The notes: generated by a model from the letters alone, not told the origin. A stretch of 64,000 bases of DNA from Streptomyces sp. NBC_00513 (GCF_041431415.1 NZ_CP107845.1:6200001-6264000); one strand, 5' to 3'. Counted from the stretch's first letter, positions 49,778 through 58,600 are shown. Made by a program: numbers and translations.

Positions 49778-51754
49778 ATGGCCACCACCGTCCGACCCGC
49801 CGTACTGACCCTCCCCGGAGCCCCGTTGGGCCCCGAGAACCCCCTGCCCGCCCTGCGCGCGCCCGACGGGGTGCACGAACCGGACGAGCGGTCGCGCCGG
49901 GGCCTGCCCCGCGACATGGCGCGGCAGATCGGCTACGAGCCGCTGCGCTCGCTGCTGCCCGTCCGGATCCGCGACGGTTACGGACGGGAGCGGGCGCGGC
50001 GCGAGTGCGAGGCGATCCTCATCGAGAACGCGCTCCTGCGCGTCACCGTGCTGCCCGGACTCGGCGGCCGGATCCACTCCCTCGTCCACCTGGCGACCGG
50101 ACGCGAACTCCTCTACCGCAACCCGGTGTTCCAACCCGCCAACTTCGCCCTCAACGGAGCCTGGTTCTCCGGCGGCGTCGAATGGAACATCGGAGCCACC
50201 GGGCACGGCGCCCTCGCCTGCGCCCCCCTGCACGCCGCGCTCGTCCCCGGGCCCGACGGCGCCACGATGCTGCGGATGTGGGAATGGGAGCGGCTGCGCG
50301 AGACCCCCTTCCAGGTGGACCTGTGGCTGCCCGAGGACTCGGAGTTCCTGTACGTCGGCGTCCGCGTGCGCAACCCGCACGAGCGACCCGCACCCGTCTA
50401 CTGGTGGTCCAACATCGCGGTCCCCGAGGACGCCGGCACCCGTGTCCTCGCCCCGGCGGACGAGGCCTGGCACTTCGGATACGAACGCGAGCTGCGCCGT
50501 GTCCCCGTACCGGAGTGGGAGGGCGTCGACCGCACGTACCCGCTGCGCGGCACGTATCCGGCCGACTACTTCTACGAGGTCCGGGAATCGGACCGGCCCT
50601 GGATCGCCTCGCTCGACGCCGACGGGCGGGGGCTCGTCCAGAGTTCGACCGGGCGGTTGCGCGGCCGCAAGCTCTTCACGTGGGGCGCGGGCACCGGCGG
50701 ACGGCGCTGGCAGGAGTGGCTGACGGAGCCGGGCACGGTCGGCTACGCCGAGATCCAGGCCGGCCTGGCCCGCACCCAACTCGAACACGTACGCCTCGAC
50801 GGCGGGGCGGAGTTCAGCTGGCTGGAGGCATACGGAGCCCTGTCGGCGGACGCCTCGGCGGTGCACGGGAGCGACTGGGACGCCGCCCGCGCCGCTGCCG
50901 GGGAGGCCCTGGAGGCGGCACTGCCCCGGGAACGGCTGGACGCGGCGTACGAGTCCTGGCGGGGCAGCGCCGACACCGAACCGGGCGAGCGGCTCGCGAC
51001 GGGCTCCGGCTGGGGCGCGCTGGAGGTGCTGCGCGCGGGCTTCAAGCTGCCCGGCACCCCCTTCGACGAATCGACCCTGGGGGAGGAGCAGGCCCCCTGG
51101 CTGGAGTTGTGGCGCTCCGGGACGTTCCCCCGGCCCGGGCGTGCCGCCCCGCCCGGCCCCAGCCTGGTCGCCCCGCACTGGCGGGACATGCTGGAGACCG
51201 CGCCCGCCGACCCGCTGACCGAGTACCACCTGGGCGTGGCCCAGTGGCACGCCGGGGACATCGCCCAGGCCGTGCGCAGTTGGGAGCGCGGGCTCGCGCC
51301 GGCGGCGTCGCGGTGGCCGCTGCTGAGGTGCCTGGCGGAGGCCGACGCGTTGGCCGGCGACCTCGACCGGGCGGCCGACCGCTACACGGAGGCCTTCGCG
51401 AACCTGGCCGACGAGAGCGGGGCGGACGCCGGTTGGCCGGCCGCCGAGTCCGCGCTCGGGCGGGAGGCCATGACCGCCCTGCTGGCGGCCGGCCGGCCGG
51501 ACCGGGCCCGCGCGGTGTGGGACCGACTGCGGCCGGCGCGCCGCGAGGAGGGCCGCTTCCGGCTCCTCGCGGCGCGGCTCCTCGCGGCTGAGGGCCATGT
51601 GGCCGCGGCCCGCCGCGTCTTCGAGGAGGGCCTCGAACTCGCCGACCTCCGGGAAGGCGAGGAGACCCTGGCCGAGGTGTGGGCCACGCTCACCGATCGC
51701 CCGCTGCCGCCCGCGTACGACTTCCGCATGCGCCCGCCGAAGCCGTCCCCCTGA
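49778..51754 (+). CDS. DUF5107 protein with C-terminal helical repeats
   Basis: A 658-residue protein (ATG 49778; GTG 49763 would add five residues). The N-terminal 350 residues form a beta-sandwich with ENALLRVTVLPGLGGRIHSL, GGVEWNIGATGHG and YYWWSNIAVPE-like segments, resembling aldose-epimerase/glycoside-binding folds and DUF5107. Residues about 460-640 hold TPR-like helices (LTEYHLGVAQWHAGDIAQAV, FRLLAARLLAAEGHVAAARR). A role in sugar or glycan metabolism is likely, but the reaction is unknown. No sugar transporter is adjacent. Confidence 0.8.
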   Translation: MATTVRPAVLTLPGAPLGPENPLPALRAPDGVHEPDERSRRGLPRDMARQIGYEPLRSLLPVRIRDGYGRERARRECEAILIENALLRVTVLPGLGGRIHSLVHLATGRELLYRNPVFQPANFALNGAWFSGGVEWNIGATGHGALACAPLHAALVPGPDGATMLRMWEWERLRETPFQVDLWLPEDSEFLYVGVRVRNPHERPAPVYWWSNIAVPEDAGTRVLAPADEAWHFGYERELRRVPVPEWEGVDRTYPLRGTYPADYFYEVRESDRPWIASLDADGRGLVQSSTGRLRGRKLFTWGAGTGGRRWQEWLTEPGTVGYAEIQAGLARTQLEHVRLDGGAEFSWLEAYGALSADASAVHGSDWDAARAAAGEALEAALPRERLDAAYESWRGSADTEPGERLATGSGWGALEVLRAGFKLPGTPFDESTLGEEQAPWLELWRSGTFPRPGRAAPPGPSLVAPHWRDMLETAPADPLTEYHLGVAQWHAGDIAQAVRSWERGLAPAASRWPLLRCLAEADALAGDLDRAADRYTEAFANLADESGADAGWPAAESALGREAMTALLAAGRPDRARAVWDRLRPARREEGRFRLLAARLLAAEGHVAAARRVFEEGLELADLREGEETLAEVWATLTDRPLPPAYDFRMRPPKPSP

Positions 51755-51799
51755 GGCGGCGGCCGGCCCCGGCGGCGGTACGAGGGGGCGAGGGGGCCG

Positions 51800-53002
51800 C
51801 TACGGAGCGGGGTGCGCGGGCGGGGCCGGCCGGCAGAGCGCCGTGGCCAGGACGCGGCCGATGGCCTCGTCCGCGCCCTTGGTCTTGGTGAGGTCGACGT
51901 TCACCGCGAGGGTGATCCGCCGCCGTCCGTCGGCCGAGGCGAAGCTGTAGGTGTTGTAGCCGGGCACGCTGCCGCTGTGTCCCAGGACCGGCCCCTGGCC
52001 CGTGCCGCAGACGGTGGTGTTCGCCTCCACACCGAGTCCGTACGAGCGTCCCGTGCGATCGGTGTCCCGCATCTCCCGCATCTCCCCGAGCAGTCGGGGC
52101 GGAAGCAGCCGGCCGTCGGACAGGGCCTGTTGGAAGCGGTTGAGGTCGGCTGTGGTGGAGATCATGTTGCCCGGCCCCCAGAAGGCGCCGGCGCTGAATT
52201 CGGTGAGGTCCGTGGGGGTGGCGCCGGGGCCGTCGAGCCACTCGTAGCCGTTCAGGTGCCGTCCGGGCAGGTTCGGGCCGGCCGGGACCAGGGTGTCGGT
52301 CAGACGCAGCGGGTGGATGACGCGCCGCTCGATCTCCCGGCCGAGGGAGTGGCCGCCGGCCCGCTCGATGAGCAGGCCCAGGACGACGTAGTTGGTGTTG
52401 GAGTACTGCCAGTGGCCCGGGGCACCCGGATCGAACGCCCGCGGCTCCCGCAGGGCCATCGCGACCAGCTCCCGGGGCGTGTACGCGCTGTGCTGGAGGG
52501 TTCTGATCGGGTCGGGCTGTCGGCGCAGCACGTCCGTGTAGTTCGGTATGCCGCTGGTGTGGTCCAACAGTTGGCGCACCGTGACCTCGGCGCCGTCGGC
52601 TCCGGCGGGTATCAGTCCGGGAAGGTGGCGGCCGATGGGGTCGTCCAGTGCGATCCGGCCCTCCGCGACCAGTTGCAGGACCACCGTGGCCACGAAGGTC
52701 TTGGTGACACTGCCCGCCCGGAACCGGTCGTCCGCCCGCGCCGGCCTGCCCGACAGGTCGGCGACACCGCTCGCCCCGCGCCACACCCGCCCGTCCTCGC
52801 GCACCTCGGCCACCGCACCGGGTACGCCCTGGGCGATCACCGCGTCCAGAGCGCGGTGTAAGGCGGCACCGTCGGGTTGGCCGGCGGCCGGGGCGGTCGG
52901 CCCCCGCCCGGGACCGGTGGGCGCGGCCACGGCCGGCGCGGTGACGGAGCCGGCCAGGCCGAGGGCGAGGAGCAGGGAGGCGGTGATGGTGAGGCGGCGC
53001 AT
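51800..53002 (-). CDS. Secreted serine beta-lactamase-fold protein (D,D-peptidase/esterase class C) with a TTA codon
   Basis: A 400-residue exported protein. The signal peptide is MRRLTITASLLLALGLAGSV with cleavage near VAA-AP. Class C/peptidase S12 motifs are complete: SVTK (Ser98, Lys101), YSN (Tyr200, Ser201, Asn202) and HSG in GHSGSVPGY. Such proteins are D-alanyl-D-alanine carboxypeptidases, esterases or D-aminopeptidases. Leu48 is encoded by TTA (minus-strand codon at 52859-52861), so expression should need the bldA tRNA. It converges on the DUF5107 gene. Confidence 0.92.
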   Translation of the reverse strand: MRRLTITASLLLALGLAGSVTAPAVAAPTGPGRGPTAPAAGQPDGAALHRALDAVIAQGVPGAVAEVREDGRVWRGASGVADLSGRPARADDRFRAGSVTKTFVATVVLQLVAEGRIALDDPIGRHLPGLIPAGADGAEVTVRQLLDHTSGIPNYTDVLRRQPDPIRTLQHSAYTPRELVAMALREPRAFDPGAPGHWQYSNTNYVVLGLLIERAGGHSLGREIERRVIHPLRLTDTLVPAGPNLPGRHLNGYEWLDGPGATPTDLTEFSAGAFWGPGNMISTTADLNRFQQALSDGRLLPPRLLGEMREMRDTDRTGRSYGLGVEANTTVCGTGQGPVLGHSGSVPGYNTYSFASADGRRRITLAVNVDLTKTKGADEAIGRVLATALCRPAPPAHPAP

Positions 53003-53134
53003 GAGCGGGGACTGCCCTTCGTCGGCTGCGGGTGAGGTGCCGCCTCAACGTAGGCCGGAAGTACGGGAGTCGACCTCGTGATCAGGGAGGAGGCCGCCGC
53101 ACCCCACCCCTACGGGTCGCCCCCGACCGGCGGG

Positions 53135-53956
53135 TCAGGCGCGGGCCAGGATCTCGCCGTTCAGGACGGAGAACCAGGCGTCCGGCGCGGCGCCCCACGC
53201 GTGCCAGGCCTTCGCGATCGTCGTCAGTTCGGCCGGTGTCGCGTGGCCGCCGCTCGTGGCGATCGACGCGTACGTCGACGCCGTCGTACGGTCCGCCCAC
53301 AGCGAGGACCACCACGCGACCTCCTCCGGGGTGGCGTAACACCAGGCGCCGGCCGAGGCGGCCACCTCGGTGAAGCCCGCCTCCCGCGCCCACGACAGCA
53401 GTCGCCGCCCGGCGTCCGGCTCGCCGCCGTTCGCGCGCGCGACCGCGCGGTACAGGCTCAGCCACTCCTCCAGGCCGGGCGTCCCGGGGAACCAGGTCAT
53501 CGCCGCGTAGTCGGCGTCCCGGGCCGCGACGATCCCGCCCGGCCGGCACACCCGCCGCATCTCGCGCAGGGCGCGCACCGGGTCCCCGACGTGCTGGAGC
53601 ACCTGGTGGGCGTGGACCACGTCGAAGGAGTCGTCGGGGAAGTCCAGCGCGTGGACGTCCGCCGTGGCGAACTCGACCACCCCGGCCAGTCCGCGCTCCG
53701 CGACGTGGGCCCGGGCCCGGCCCAGTACGTCCGGCGCCGCGTCGACGGCCGTCACCCGCCCGCCGGGGGCCACCAGCGCCGCCAGGTCCGCCGTGATGGT
53801 GCCGGGACCGCACCCCACGTCCAGGACCGCCATGCCCGGTCGCAGCTCGCCGATCAGGTAGGCCGCCGAGTTCTCGGCGGTGCGCCAACGGTGCGACCGC
53901 AGCACCGACTCGTGGTGGCCGTGCGTGTAGACGGCGGTCTCCTTCATGGCGTTCAT
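53135..53956 (-). CDS. Class I SAM-dependent methyltransferase
   Basis: A 273-residue methyltransferase of the UbiE/Methyltransf_11 type. SAM-binding motif I is AVLDVGCGPGTITADLA (about 43-59), motif II is VTAVDAAPDVLGRAR, and the post-II segment is FDVVHAHQVLQHVGDPV with a CRPGGIV turn. The C-terminal cap (about 170-273) probably binds the acceptor, which is unknown. ATG 53956 has GAGGAGGAG upstream; ATG 53947 is an internal alternative. It is monocistronic. Confidence 0.9.
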   Translation of the reverse strand: MNAMKETAVYTHGHHESVLRSHRWRTAENSAAYLIGELRPGMAVLDVGCGPGTITADLAALVAPGGRVTAVDAAPDVLGRARAHVAERGLAGVVEFATADVHALDFPDDSFDVVHAHQVLQHVGDPVRALREMRRVCRPGGIVAARDADYAAMTWFPGTPGLEEWLSLYRAVARANGGEPDAGRRLLSWAREAGFTEVAASAGAWCYATPEEVAWWSSLWADRTTASTYASIATSGGHATPAELTTIAKAWHAWGAAPDAWFSVLNGEILARA

Positions 53957-54157
53957 GGCGGTGACTCCTCCTCGTCGAGTTCGTCTCTGGGGTGCGCTGT
54001 GATCACCGTAATCGCTTGCCCGTCATATGAGATGTGCGTTTCGACATGTGGACGTCAGGCTTGTGGCTCAAGGGGCCTGGCGGCGAGGCGGCCCATTCGG
54101 TCGCGCCGCCGAGTCTGCGGGCGAGGCTCGGCCGCCGGTGCGGCTCGGGTGCCGGGG

Positions 54158-54191
54158 TTGACGGGCGAAACCGGTCGAATAACCGTATAAA
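54158..54191 (+). promoter_or_regulatory. Probable promoter of the aminotransferase-like gene
   Basis: TTGACG (54158-54163) is followed by an A/T-rich block containing TAACCG (54180-54185, 16-base spacing) and TATAAA (54186-54191). One of these is the likely -10. The leader to ATG 54234 contains AAGGA. Confidence 0.45.
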
Positions 54192-54233
54192 GGTCATGGT
54201 CGGTCGGTGGCGTGCACGGGAAGGACTGCGGGG

Positions 54234-55472
54234 ATGGCGGGGACGGCGGGGTGGCAGCGCACGACGGCGGAGGGGCGCGGCCCCGTCCGGTACGTGCCGC
54301 CCGCACCCCCGCCCGGCCTGCCCGTCCTGCCCGAGCTGACCGCCGTGCTCGCCGGGGCCGCGGACCGCTCCGCGCCGGAACCGCCGGGCGGCGGCGCGTC
54401 CGTACGCGAGGCCGCATGCCGGCACTGGGCCCGACGCGGCCTGCCCACCGAGCCCGAGAACGTGGCCGCCGGACCCGGCGCCGCGGCGCTGCTGCTCGCG
54501 CTGCTCGGCGCCTACGGCGGCGACGTGATGCTGCCCCGACCCTGTCCCGCCTGGTGGACCCCCCAGGTCCGCCTGCTGGGACGGCGGGCCTTCCACGTGC
54601 CGACCCCGGCCGAGTGCGGTGGCGTACCCGACCCCTACGCCCTGCTGGAGACGGTACGGAGGGTCCGCGCCGAGGGCGGCGACCCGCGCGTCCTGCTGCT
54701 CTCCGTCGCCGACGACCCGACCGCGACCGTGCCGCCGCCCGAGATGCTGCGCGAGGCCTGCGAGGCGGCCGAGGAGGCGGGACTGTTCGTCGTCAGCGAC
54801 GAGAGCTGGCGCGACACCGTCCACCGGCCGCACCACACGCTCGTCCTCAGCCCCGCCGAGATGCTCCCCGCCCAGGCCGCCGTCCTCGTCGACCTGTCGG
54901 GGGCGCTGTTGCCCGCCGGCTGGCCCGCCGCCGTGATCCGCTTCCCCGCCACCGCCCGCGGCACCTGGCTGCGGGCCCGCACCCTCGACGTGCTGACCGC
55001 CACCGGCGCCCTGATCGCCGGTCCGGTCGCCGGAGCCGCCGCGCACGCCCTCGACGAGCCCGACGCCGTCGCCGCCCGCGCCTTCGCGGCGGCGGCCCTG
55101 CACGGCGCCGTGGCCGCCGCCGCGCACCGGGAGATCCTCGCCGTCGGGGCGCTCGCCCGCCCTCCGCAGGCCGGCCGGCACCTGTACGCCGACCTGACGC
55201 CGCTGCGGGCCGGGCTGGCCCGACAGGGCGTGGGCGACGCGATGGAACTGGAGGACTGGTTGGGCGGCCGGTTGGGTTCGCCGACGCCCGGCGGGCAGCG
55301 GTTCGCGGACGAACCCGTCGGGCTGCGCGTCCGGTTGTCGACGGGCCCGCTGCTCGGGGCCACCCCGCGGGAACGGCTGGCCGCCCTCACGGCCCCCGAT
55401 CCCCTGGAGCTGCCGCACGTACGGGACGCGTTGGGCCGGCTGCGGTCCGTGCTGGGCGGGTTGGCCGAGTGA
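54234..55472 (+). CDS. Aminotransferase-fold protein lacking the PLP lysine
   Basis: A 412-residue protein from ATG 54234 (AAGGA 8 bases upstream). The architecture follows class I/II aminotransferases: a small-domain entry with PGAAALLLALLGAYGGDVML, a VSDESWRD segment equivalent to the DEAYRD PLP loop (Asp189), and VDLSGALLPAGWPAAVIRFP equivalent to the SKxxxxPGxRxG segment. Glycine 223 stands where the Schiff-base lysine should be. The substrate-loop NPTG equivalent is also changed (ADDPTATVPP). It is probably catalytically dead or repurposed. It runs into an MBL-fold gene. Confidence 0.8.
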   Translation: MAGTAGWQRTTAEGRGPVRYVPPAPPPGLPVLPELTAVLAGAADRSAPEPPGGGASVREAACRHWARRGLPTEPENVAAGPGAAALLLALLGAYGGDVMLPRPCPAWWTPQVRLLGRRAFHVPTPAECGGVPDPYALLETVRRVRAEGGDPRVLLLSVADDPTATVPPPEMLREACEAAEEAGLFVVSDESWRDTVHRPHHTLVLSPAEMLPAQAAVLVDLSGALLPAGWPAAVIRFPATARGTWLRARTLDVLTATGALIAGPVAGAAAHALDEPDAVAARAFAAAALHGAVAAAAHREILAVGALARPPQAGRHLYADLTPLRAGLARQGVGDAMELEDWLGGRLGSPTPGGQRFADEPVGLRVRLSTGPLLGATPRERLAALTAPDPLELPHVRDALGRLRSVLGGLAE

Positions 55473-55487
55473 ACCCCCGCCGGCGAA

Positions 55488-55529
55488 CGGAGACTCCCCG
55501 ATGGCGGACGGAGACTCCCCGATGACGGA
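55488..55529 (+). repeat. 21-bp tandem duplication of a ribosome site and start codon
   Basis: 55488-55508 and 55509-55529 differ at one base. Each unit contains GGAG, eight bases and ATG, so the downstream gene has two equivalent in-frame starts (55501 and 55522). Confidence 0.8.
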
Positions 55530-56628
55530 CCGCACGGATGCCGGTGCGGCCGGTGCGGCCGGGGGAGCCGCGAGATCGGGCGCGACCCGGCGGACACCGC
55601 TGCGGCCCGACCACCTCGACCGCCCCGCCCCCGTCGGCCCCGCCGCCCCCACCGCCCCGCCCGAGGCGGCCGTGCCCCGGCCGCTCGGCGAGGTCCGTCG
55701 GTGGCCGCGTTCCTTCGCGCATCGGCTGACGACCCCCCTGCCCGGCGTCCGCGCGCTCGCCCGCCTGGCCCGCGAAGGAGCCCTGCGACCCGGCCCGGAA
55801 GGGCTGCGCGGCATCCCCGACCTGCCCTGCACCCCCGCCCCCGTGCCCGAGGCCCGGCCCGGGACGGTGTCCGTCACCTGGGTCGGCCACGCCGGCTGGG
55901 TCCTGCGGACCGGCGGGCTGACCGTGCTCACCGACCCGGTCTGGTCCCGGCGCATCCTGGGCACCCCCGCCCGGTTGACCCCCGTCGGCGTGCGCTGGGA
56001 GGACCTGCCGCCCGTCGACGCGGTGGTGATCAGCCACAACCACTACGACCACCTCGACGCCCCCACCCTCAGAAGGCTGCCCCGCCACACGGCCTGCTTC
56101 GTGCCCGCCGGCCTCGGACGCTGGTTCCGCCGCCGCGGCTTCGAGCGGGTCACGGAACTCGACTGGTGGGAGTGCGCCGAACTGGGCGGCGTCCGCTTCG
56201 AGTTCGTCCCCGCCCACCACTGGTCGAAGCGGTCGCTGCTCGACAGCTGCCGGACCCTGTGGGGCGGGTGGATCCTCACCGACACGGAGCACGGCAAGAA
56301 GGTCTACTTCGCCGGGGACACCGGCTACGGGCACTGGTTCGCGGAGATCGGCCGCCGCCACCCCGGAATGGACCTGGCGCTGCTGCCGATCGGCGCGTAC
56401 GCCCCGAGATGGTGGCTCCGCGACGTGCACACCGACCCGGAGGAGGCGGTGCGGGCCTGCCTCGACCTCGGGGCCCGGCGGATGGCACCGATGCACTGGG
56501 CCACCTTCGTCCTGTCCGCCGAGCCGGTCATGGAGCCCCTGCACCGGGTGCGCGCGGCCTGGGAGCGGGCCGGACTGGACCGCGAGCGGCTGTGGGACCT
56601 GCCGATCGGCGCCTCCCGCACGTTCTGA
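55501..56628 (+). CDS. Metallo-beta-lactamase-fold hydrolase, NAPE-PLD/UlaG-like
   Basis: A 375-residue protein if the first of two duplicated starts is used (368 from ATG 55522). A Pro/Ala-rich N-terminus (about 1-60) precedes the domain. Metal motifs are SHNHYDHLD, then PAHHWSKR, FAGDTGYG and the final PMHWATF histidine. This pattern matches N-acyl-phosphatidylethanolamine phospholipase D-like enzymes and their bacterial relatives, which often act on phospholipid head groups. With psd-pssA elsewhere in the window, phosphatidylethanolamine is available, but the link is only suggestive. Confidence 0.88.
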   Translation: MADGDSPMTDRTDAGAAGAAGGAARSGATRRTPLRPDHLDRPAPVGPAAPTAPPEAAVPRPLGEVRRWPRSFAHRLTTPLPGVRALARLAREGALRPGPEGLRGIPDLPCTPAPVPEARPGTVSVTWVGHAGWVLRTGGLTVLTDPVWSRRILGTPARLTPVGVRWEDLPPVDAVVISHNHYDHLDAPTLRRLPRHTACFVPAGLGRWFRRRGFERVTELDWWECAELGGVRFEFVPAHHWSKRSLLDSCRTLWGGWILTDTEHGKKVYFAGDTGYGHWFAEIGRRHPGMDLALLPIGAYAPRWWLRDVHTDPEEAVRACLDLGARRMAPMHWATFVLSAEPVMEPLHRVRAAWERAGLDRERLWDLPIGASRTF

Positions 56629-56667
56629 CGCACCGCCCCCGGTACCCGTGTGCGCCGACCCGTGTTC

Positions 56668-57303
56668 TCAGACCGAACCGCGTCGGACGCGGCGCCAGAG
56701 CGCCGGCGCCGCACTGATCAACAGGGTCAGGCCCACCGCGAGGGCCACGCCCTTCCAGGGTTCCGAGAAGAGCGAACCGCCCAGGATCCCGATCAGGCCG
56801 TACGTCGCCGCCCACGCCAGGCACGCCGGCGCGTCGCCGCGCGCGAACCGGCGCAGCGGCATCTCGGCCAGCAGGCACGCCAACATGACCGGGATGCGGC
56901 CCGCCGGCACCAGTCGCGAGACGACCAGCACCAGCACGCCGTGCTCGTCGAGCTTCGTCTGAGCCTGTTCGAGCCGCTCCGGGGTGGCCCGCCCCCGCAG
57001 CCGCTCCAGCCATCGCGAGCCGCCCCGCGAGTGCACCCCGCGCCGCCCGAGCCAGTACAGGGCGAGGTCCCCGACGAACGCCGCGAACGCCGAGACGCCG
57101 AACACCAGCAGCAGTCCGAACGGCAGGTTGTCCTGGTGGAAGGCCACCACCGAGGCCGAACTCACCAACGCCCCGGTCGGGATCACCGGCACCAGTGCTC
57201 CGAGCGCCACGAGCAGGAACAGCGCCGGGTACCCGACCGCCTGCCGGGTGCCGTCCGGCGGGACCTGCCCGACCGCCGCCGCGAGGAGGTCGCGCCAGGT
57301 CAC
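56668..57303 (-). CDS. DedA/SNARE-associated (VTT) membrane protein
   Basis: A 211-residue membrane protein from GTG 57303, overlapping the MBL gene stop by 4 bases. DedA/VTT features are FLLVALGALVPVIPTGALVS, FGVSAFAAFVGDLALYWLGR and VLVVSRLVPAGRIPVMLACL, with the functional Arg in SRLVPAGR. Family members are proton-coupled lipid flippases for undecaprenyl phosphate or phosphatidylethanolamine. It is co-transcribed with an MBL-fold hydrolase, a neighbourhood that also suggests lipid metabolism. Confidence 0.88.
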   Translation of the reverse strand: MTWRDLLAAAVGQVPPDGTRQAVGYPALFLLVALGALVPVIPTGALVSSASVVAFHQDNLPFGLLLVFGVSAFAAFVGDLALYWLGRRGVHSRGGSRWLERLRGRATPERLEQAQTKLDEHGVLVLVVSRLVPAGRIPVMLACLLAEMPLRRFARGDAPACLAWAATYGLIGILGGSLFSEPWKGVALAVGLTLLISAAPALWRRVRRGSV

Positions 57304-58076
57304 GGCAGCCGCACCCGCTCGCCGTGGTCGGGCACCCGCACCGTCACCTTCGGCGCGAGCCGCCCCGCGAACCGGGCGAACTCCTCGCCCGGCGCGTGGA
57401 ACTCGTGCGGCCGCACCGCGTCCATGCCGATGGGCCAGTACGTCCCGTAGTGCACCGGCACCGCCGCCGCGGGCGCGAGGTCCGCCAGCGCCCGCGCCGC
57501 CCGACCCGCGTCCAGGTGCCCCGCCCCCAGGTACGGCCCCCAGCCGCCGACCGGGAGCAGCGCCACGTCCACCGGCCCGACCTCGTCGACCATCGTGTCG
57601 AACAGCCCGGTGTCCCCGGCGAAGTACGTCCGTGCCGCGCCCTCGATCACGTACCCGAGCGCCGGTGCGAGCCGCGGTCCGTACGGCAGCCGCCGGCCGT
57701 CGTGGCGTGCGCTGACCGCCCGGACCCGTACGCCGTCCCGTACGGGGACCACGTCGCCCGGCGCCACCTCCGTGACCGCCAGCCCCCGGGCCGTCGCCAC
57801 CCGCGCCAGCCCCGGCACGGCCCGGCGGGCGCCCCGGGGCACCAACAGCCGGGTCCCCGGCGCGAGCCGGGCCAGGGAGGGCAGGTGCAGATGATCGGAG
57901 TGCAGGTGCGAGACCACCGCCACGTCCGCCTCGGCCGCCTGCGGCGGCGGCACCGCCCCGCGGCGTCGCCGCAGGTGTGCGAACCGGCGTGCGAACAGCG
58001 GGTCCGTCAGGAACCGGAGTCCGGAGTCCTCCACCGTGCACGTGGCATGCCCCCACCAGGTGATCTCCACCGGCAC
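57300..58076 (-). CDS. Metallo-beta-lactamase-fold hydrolase
   Basis: A 258-residue UlaG/MBL-type hydrolase. Motifs are TWWGHATCTVE, VVSHLHSDHLHLPSL (HxHxDH), SARHDG, FAGDTGLFD and PVHYGTYWPI. ATG 58076 has GGGAGGGAG upstream. Its stop overlaps the DedA start, so the two are coupled. It is a different branch from the 55501 gene, as it is shorter and lacks the N-terminal extension. The substrate is unknown. Confidence 0.9.
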   Translation of the reverse strand: MPVEITWWGHATCTVEDSGLRFLTDPLFARRFAHLRRRRGAVPPPQAAEADVAVVSHLHSDHLHLPSLARLAPGTRLLVPRGARRAVPGLARVATARGLAVTEVAPGDVVPVRDGVRVRAVSARHDGRRLPYGPRLAPALGYVIEGAARTYFAGDTGLFDTMVDEVGPVDVALLPVGGWGPYLGAGHLDAGRAARALADLAPAAAVPVHYGTYWPIGMDAVRPHEFHAPGEEFARFAGRLAPKVTVRVPDHGERVRLP

Positions 58077-58090
58077 CGGTGCTCCCTCCC

Positions 58091-58107
58091 TCGACAGGTC
58101 CTGTCGA
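58091..58107. promoter_or_regulatory. Operator-like palindrome before the MBL-DedA operon
   Basis: TCGACAG-GTC-CTGTCGA is a perfect 7-3-7 inverted repeat between the MBL ribosome site and a TAAGGT hexamer on the minus strand (58107-58112). It may control this operon, the divergent gene, or both. Confidence 0.5.
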
Positions 58108-58181
58108 CCTTAGATCCTGTCCCGTCGAACCGCCCGCAATCGGAACCCGACAGCCCTCTCCTCGACGGCCGCGGATCGGAG

Positions 58182-58187
58182 TAGGGT
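58182..58187 (+). promoter_or_regulatory. -10 element of the gene at 58196
   Basis: TAGGGT ends 8 bases before the ATG, another leaderless-type arrangement. Confidence 0.45.
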
Positions 58188-58195
58188 CGGGCGCC

Positions 58196-58600
58196 ATGGA
58201 TGAGTTGCGCGTGGCCGCTATCGCAGGCATGGCCCCGCTCGAGGAACTCGACGTCGACCCCTTCGCCGTGGACACCCGCAGCCAGCACGCGATGTGCGCC
58301 CGCTGGGCCGCGGACCGCGGCCACGTCGTCACCCGGCACCTGCTGGTCTACGGCCTGCGCCACGACCACTGCGGACTGTGGTCCGACGTCGACGCGGGAC
58401 GGGTCGACCTGTTCGTCGCCGCCAACCACCGGGTGCTGGCCCGGGCGCTGCGTTCCGTCGAGGACTTCACCGCCGAGTGCGAGCGGCGCGGGATCCGGCT
58501 GGAGACCGCCGGGCTGGAGGAGCCGACGTACACCTCCGCGATGAAGGCGGAAGTGCACCGCCGGCTGTCCATGCCGACGGCGGGCTACGACGGTACGTAA
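58196..58600 (+). CDS. Uncharacterised 134-residue protein
   Basis: A small soluble protein. I do not recognise a family with certainty. It is acidic at the start (MAPLEELDVDPFAVDTRSQH), has a basic helix (MCARWAADRGHVVTRHLLVY) and a central CGLWSDVDAG segment, and lacks a signal peptide or membrane segment. Codon use matches the neighbours, and the leaderless-type hexamer supports it as a real gene. The RGH-VVTR stretch faintly recalls the N-terminal domain of serine recombinases, but the catalytic serine pattern is not convincing. Confidence 0.65.
   Translation: MDELRVAAIAGMAPLEELDVDPFAVDTRSQHAMCARWAADRGHVVTRHLLVYGLRHDHCGLWSDVDAGRVDLFVAANHRVLARALRSVEDFTAECERRGIRLETAGLEEPTYTSAMKAEVHRRLSMPTAGYDGT

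Noticed and set aside
48440..51598. A long minus-strand open frame of over 1000 codons opposite the arginase-family and DUF5107 genes
   Set aside because: It has no domain, biased composition, and lies fully opposite well-supported genes.
54034..54233. Short open frame before the aminotransferase-like gene
   Set aside because: It covers the likely promoter and leader, has no start signal and no recognisable protein features.
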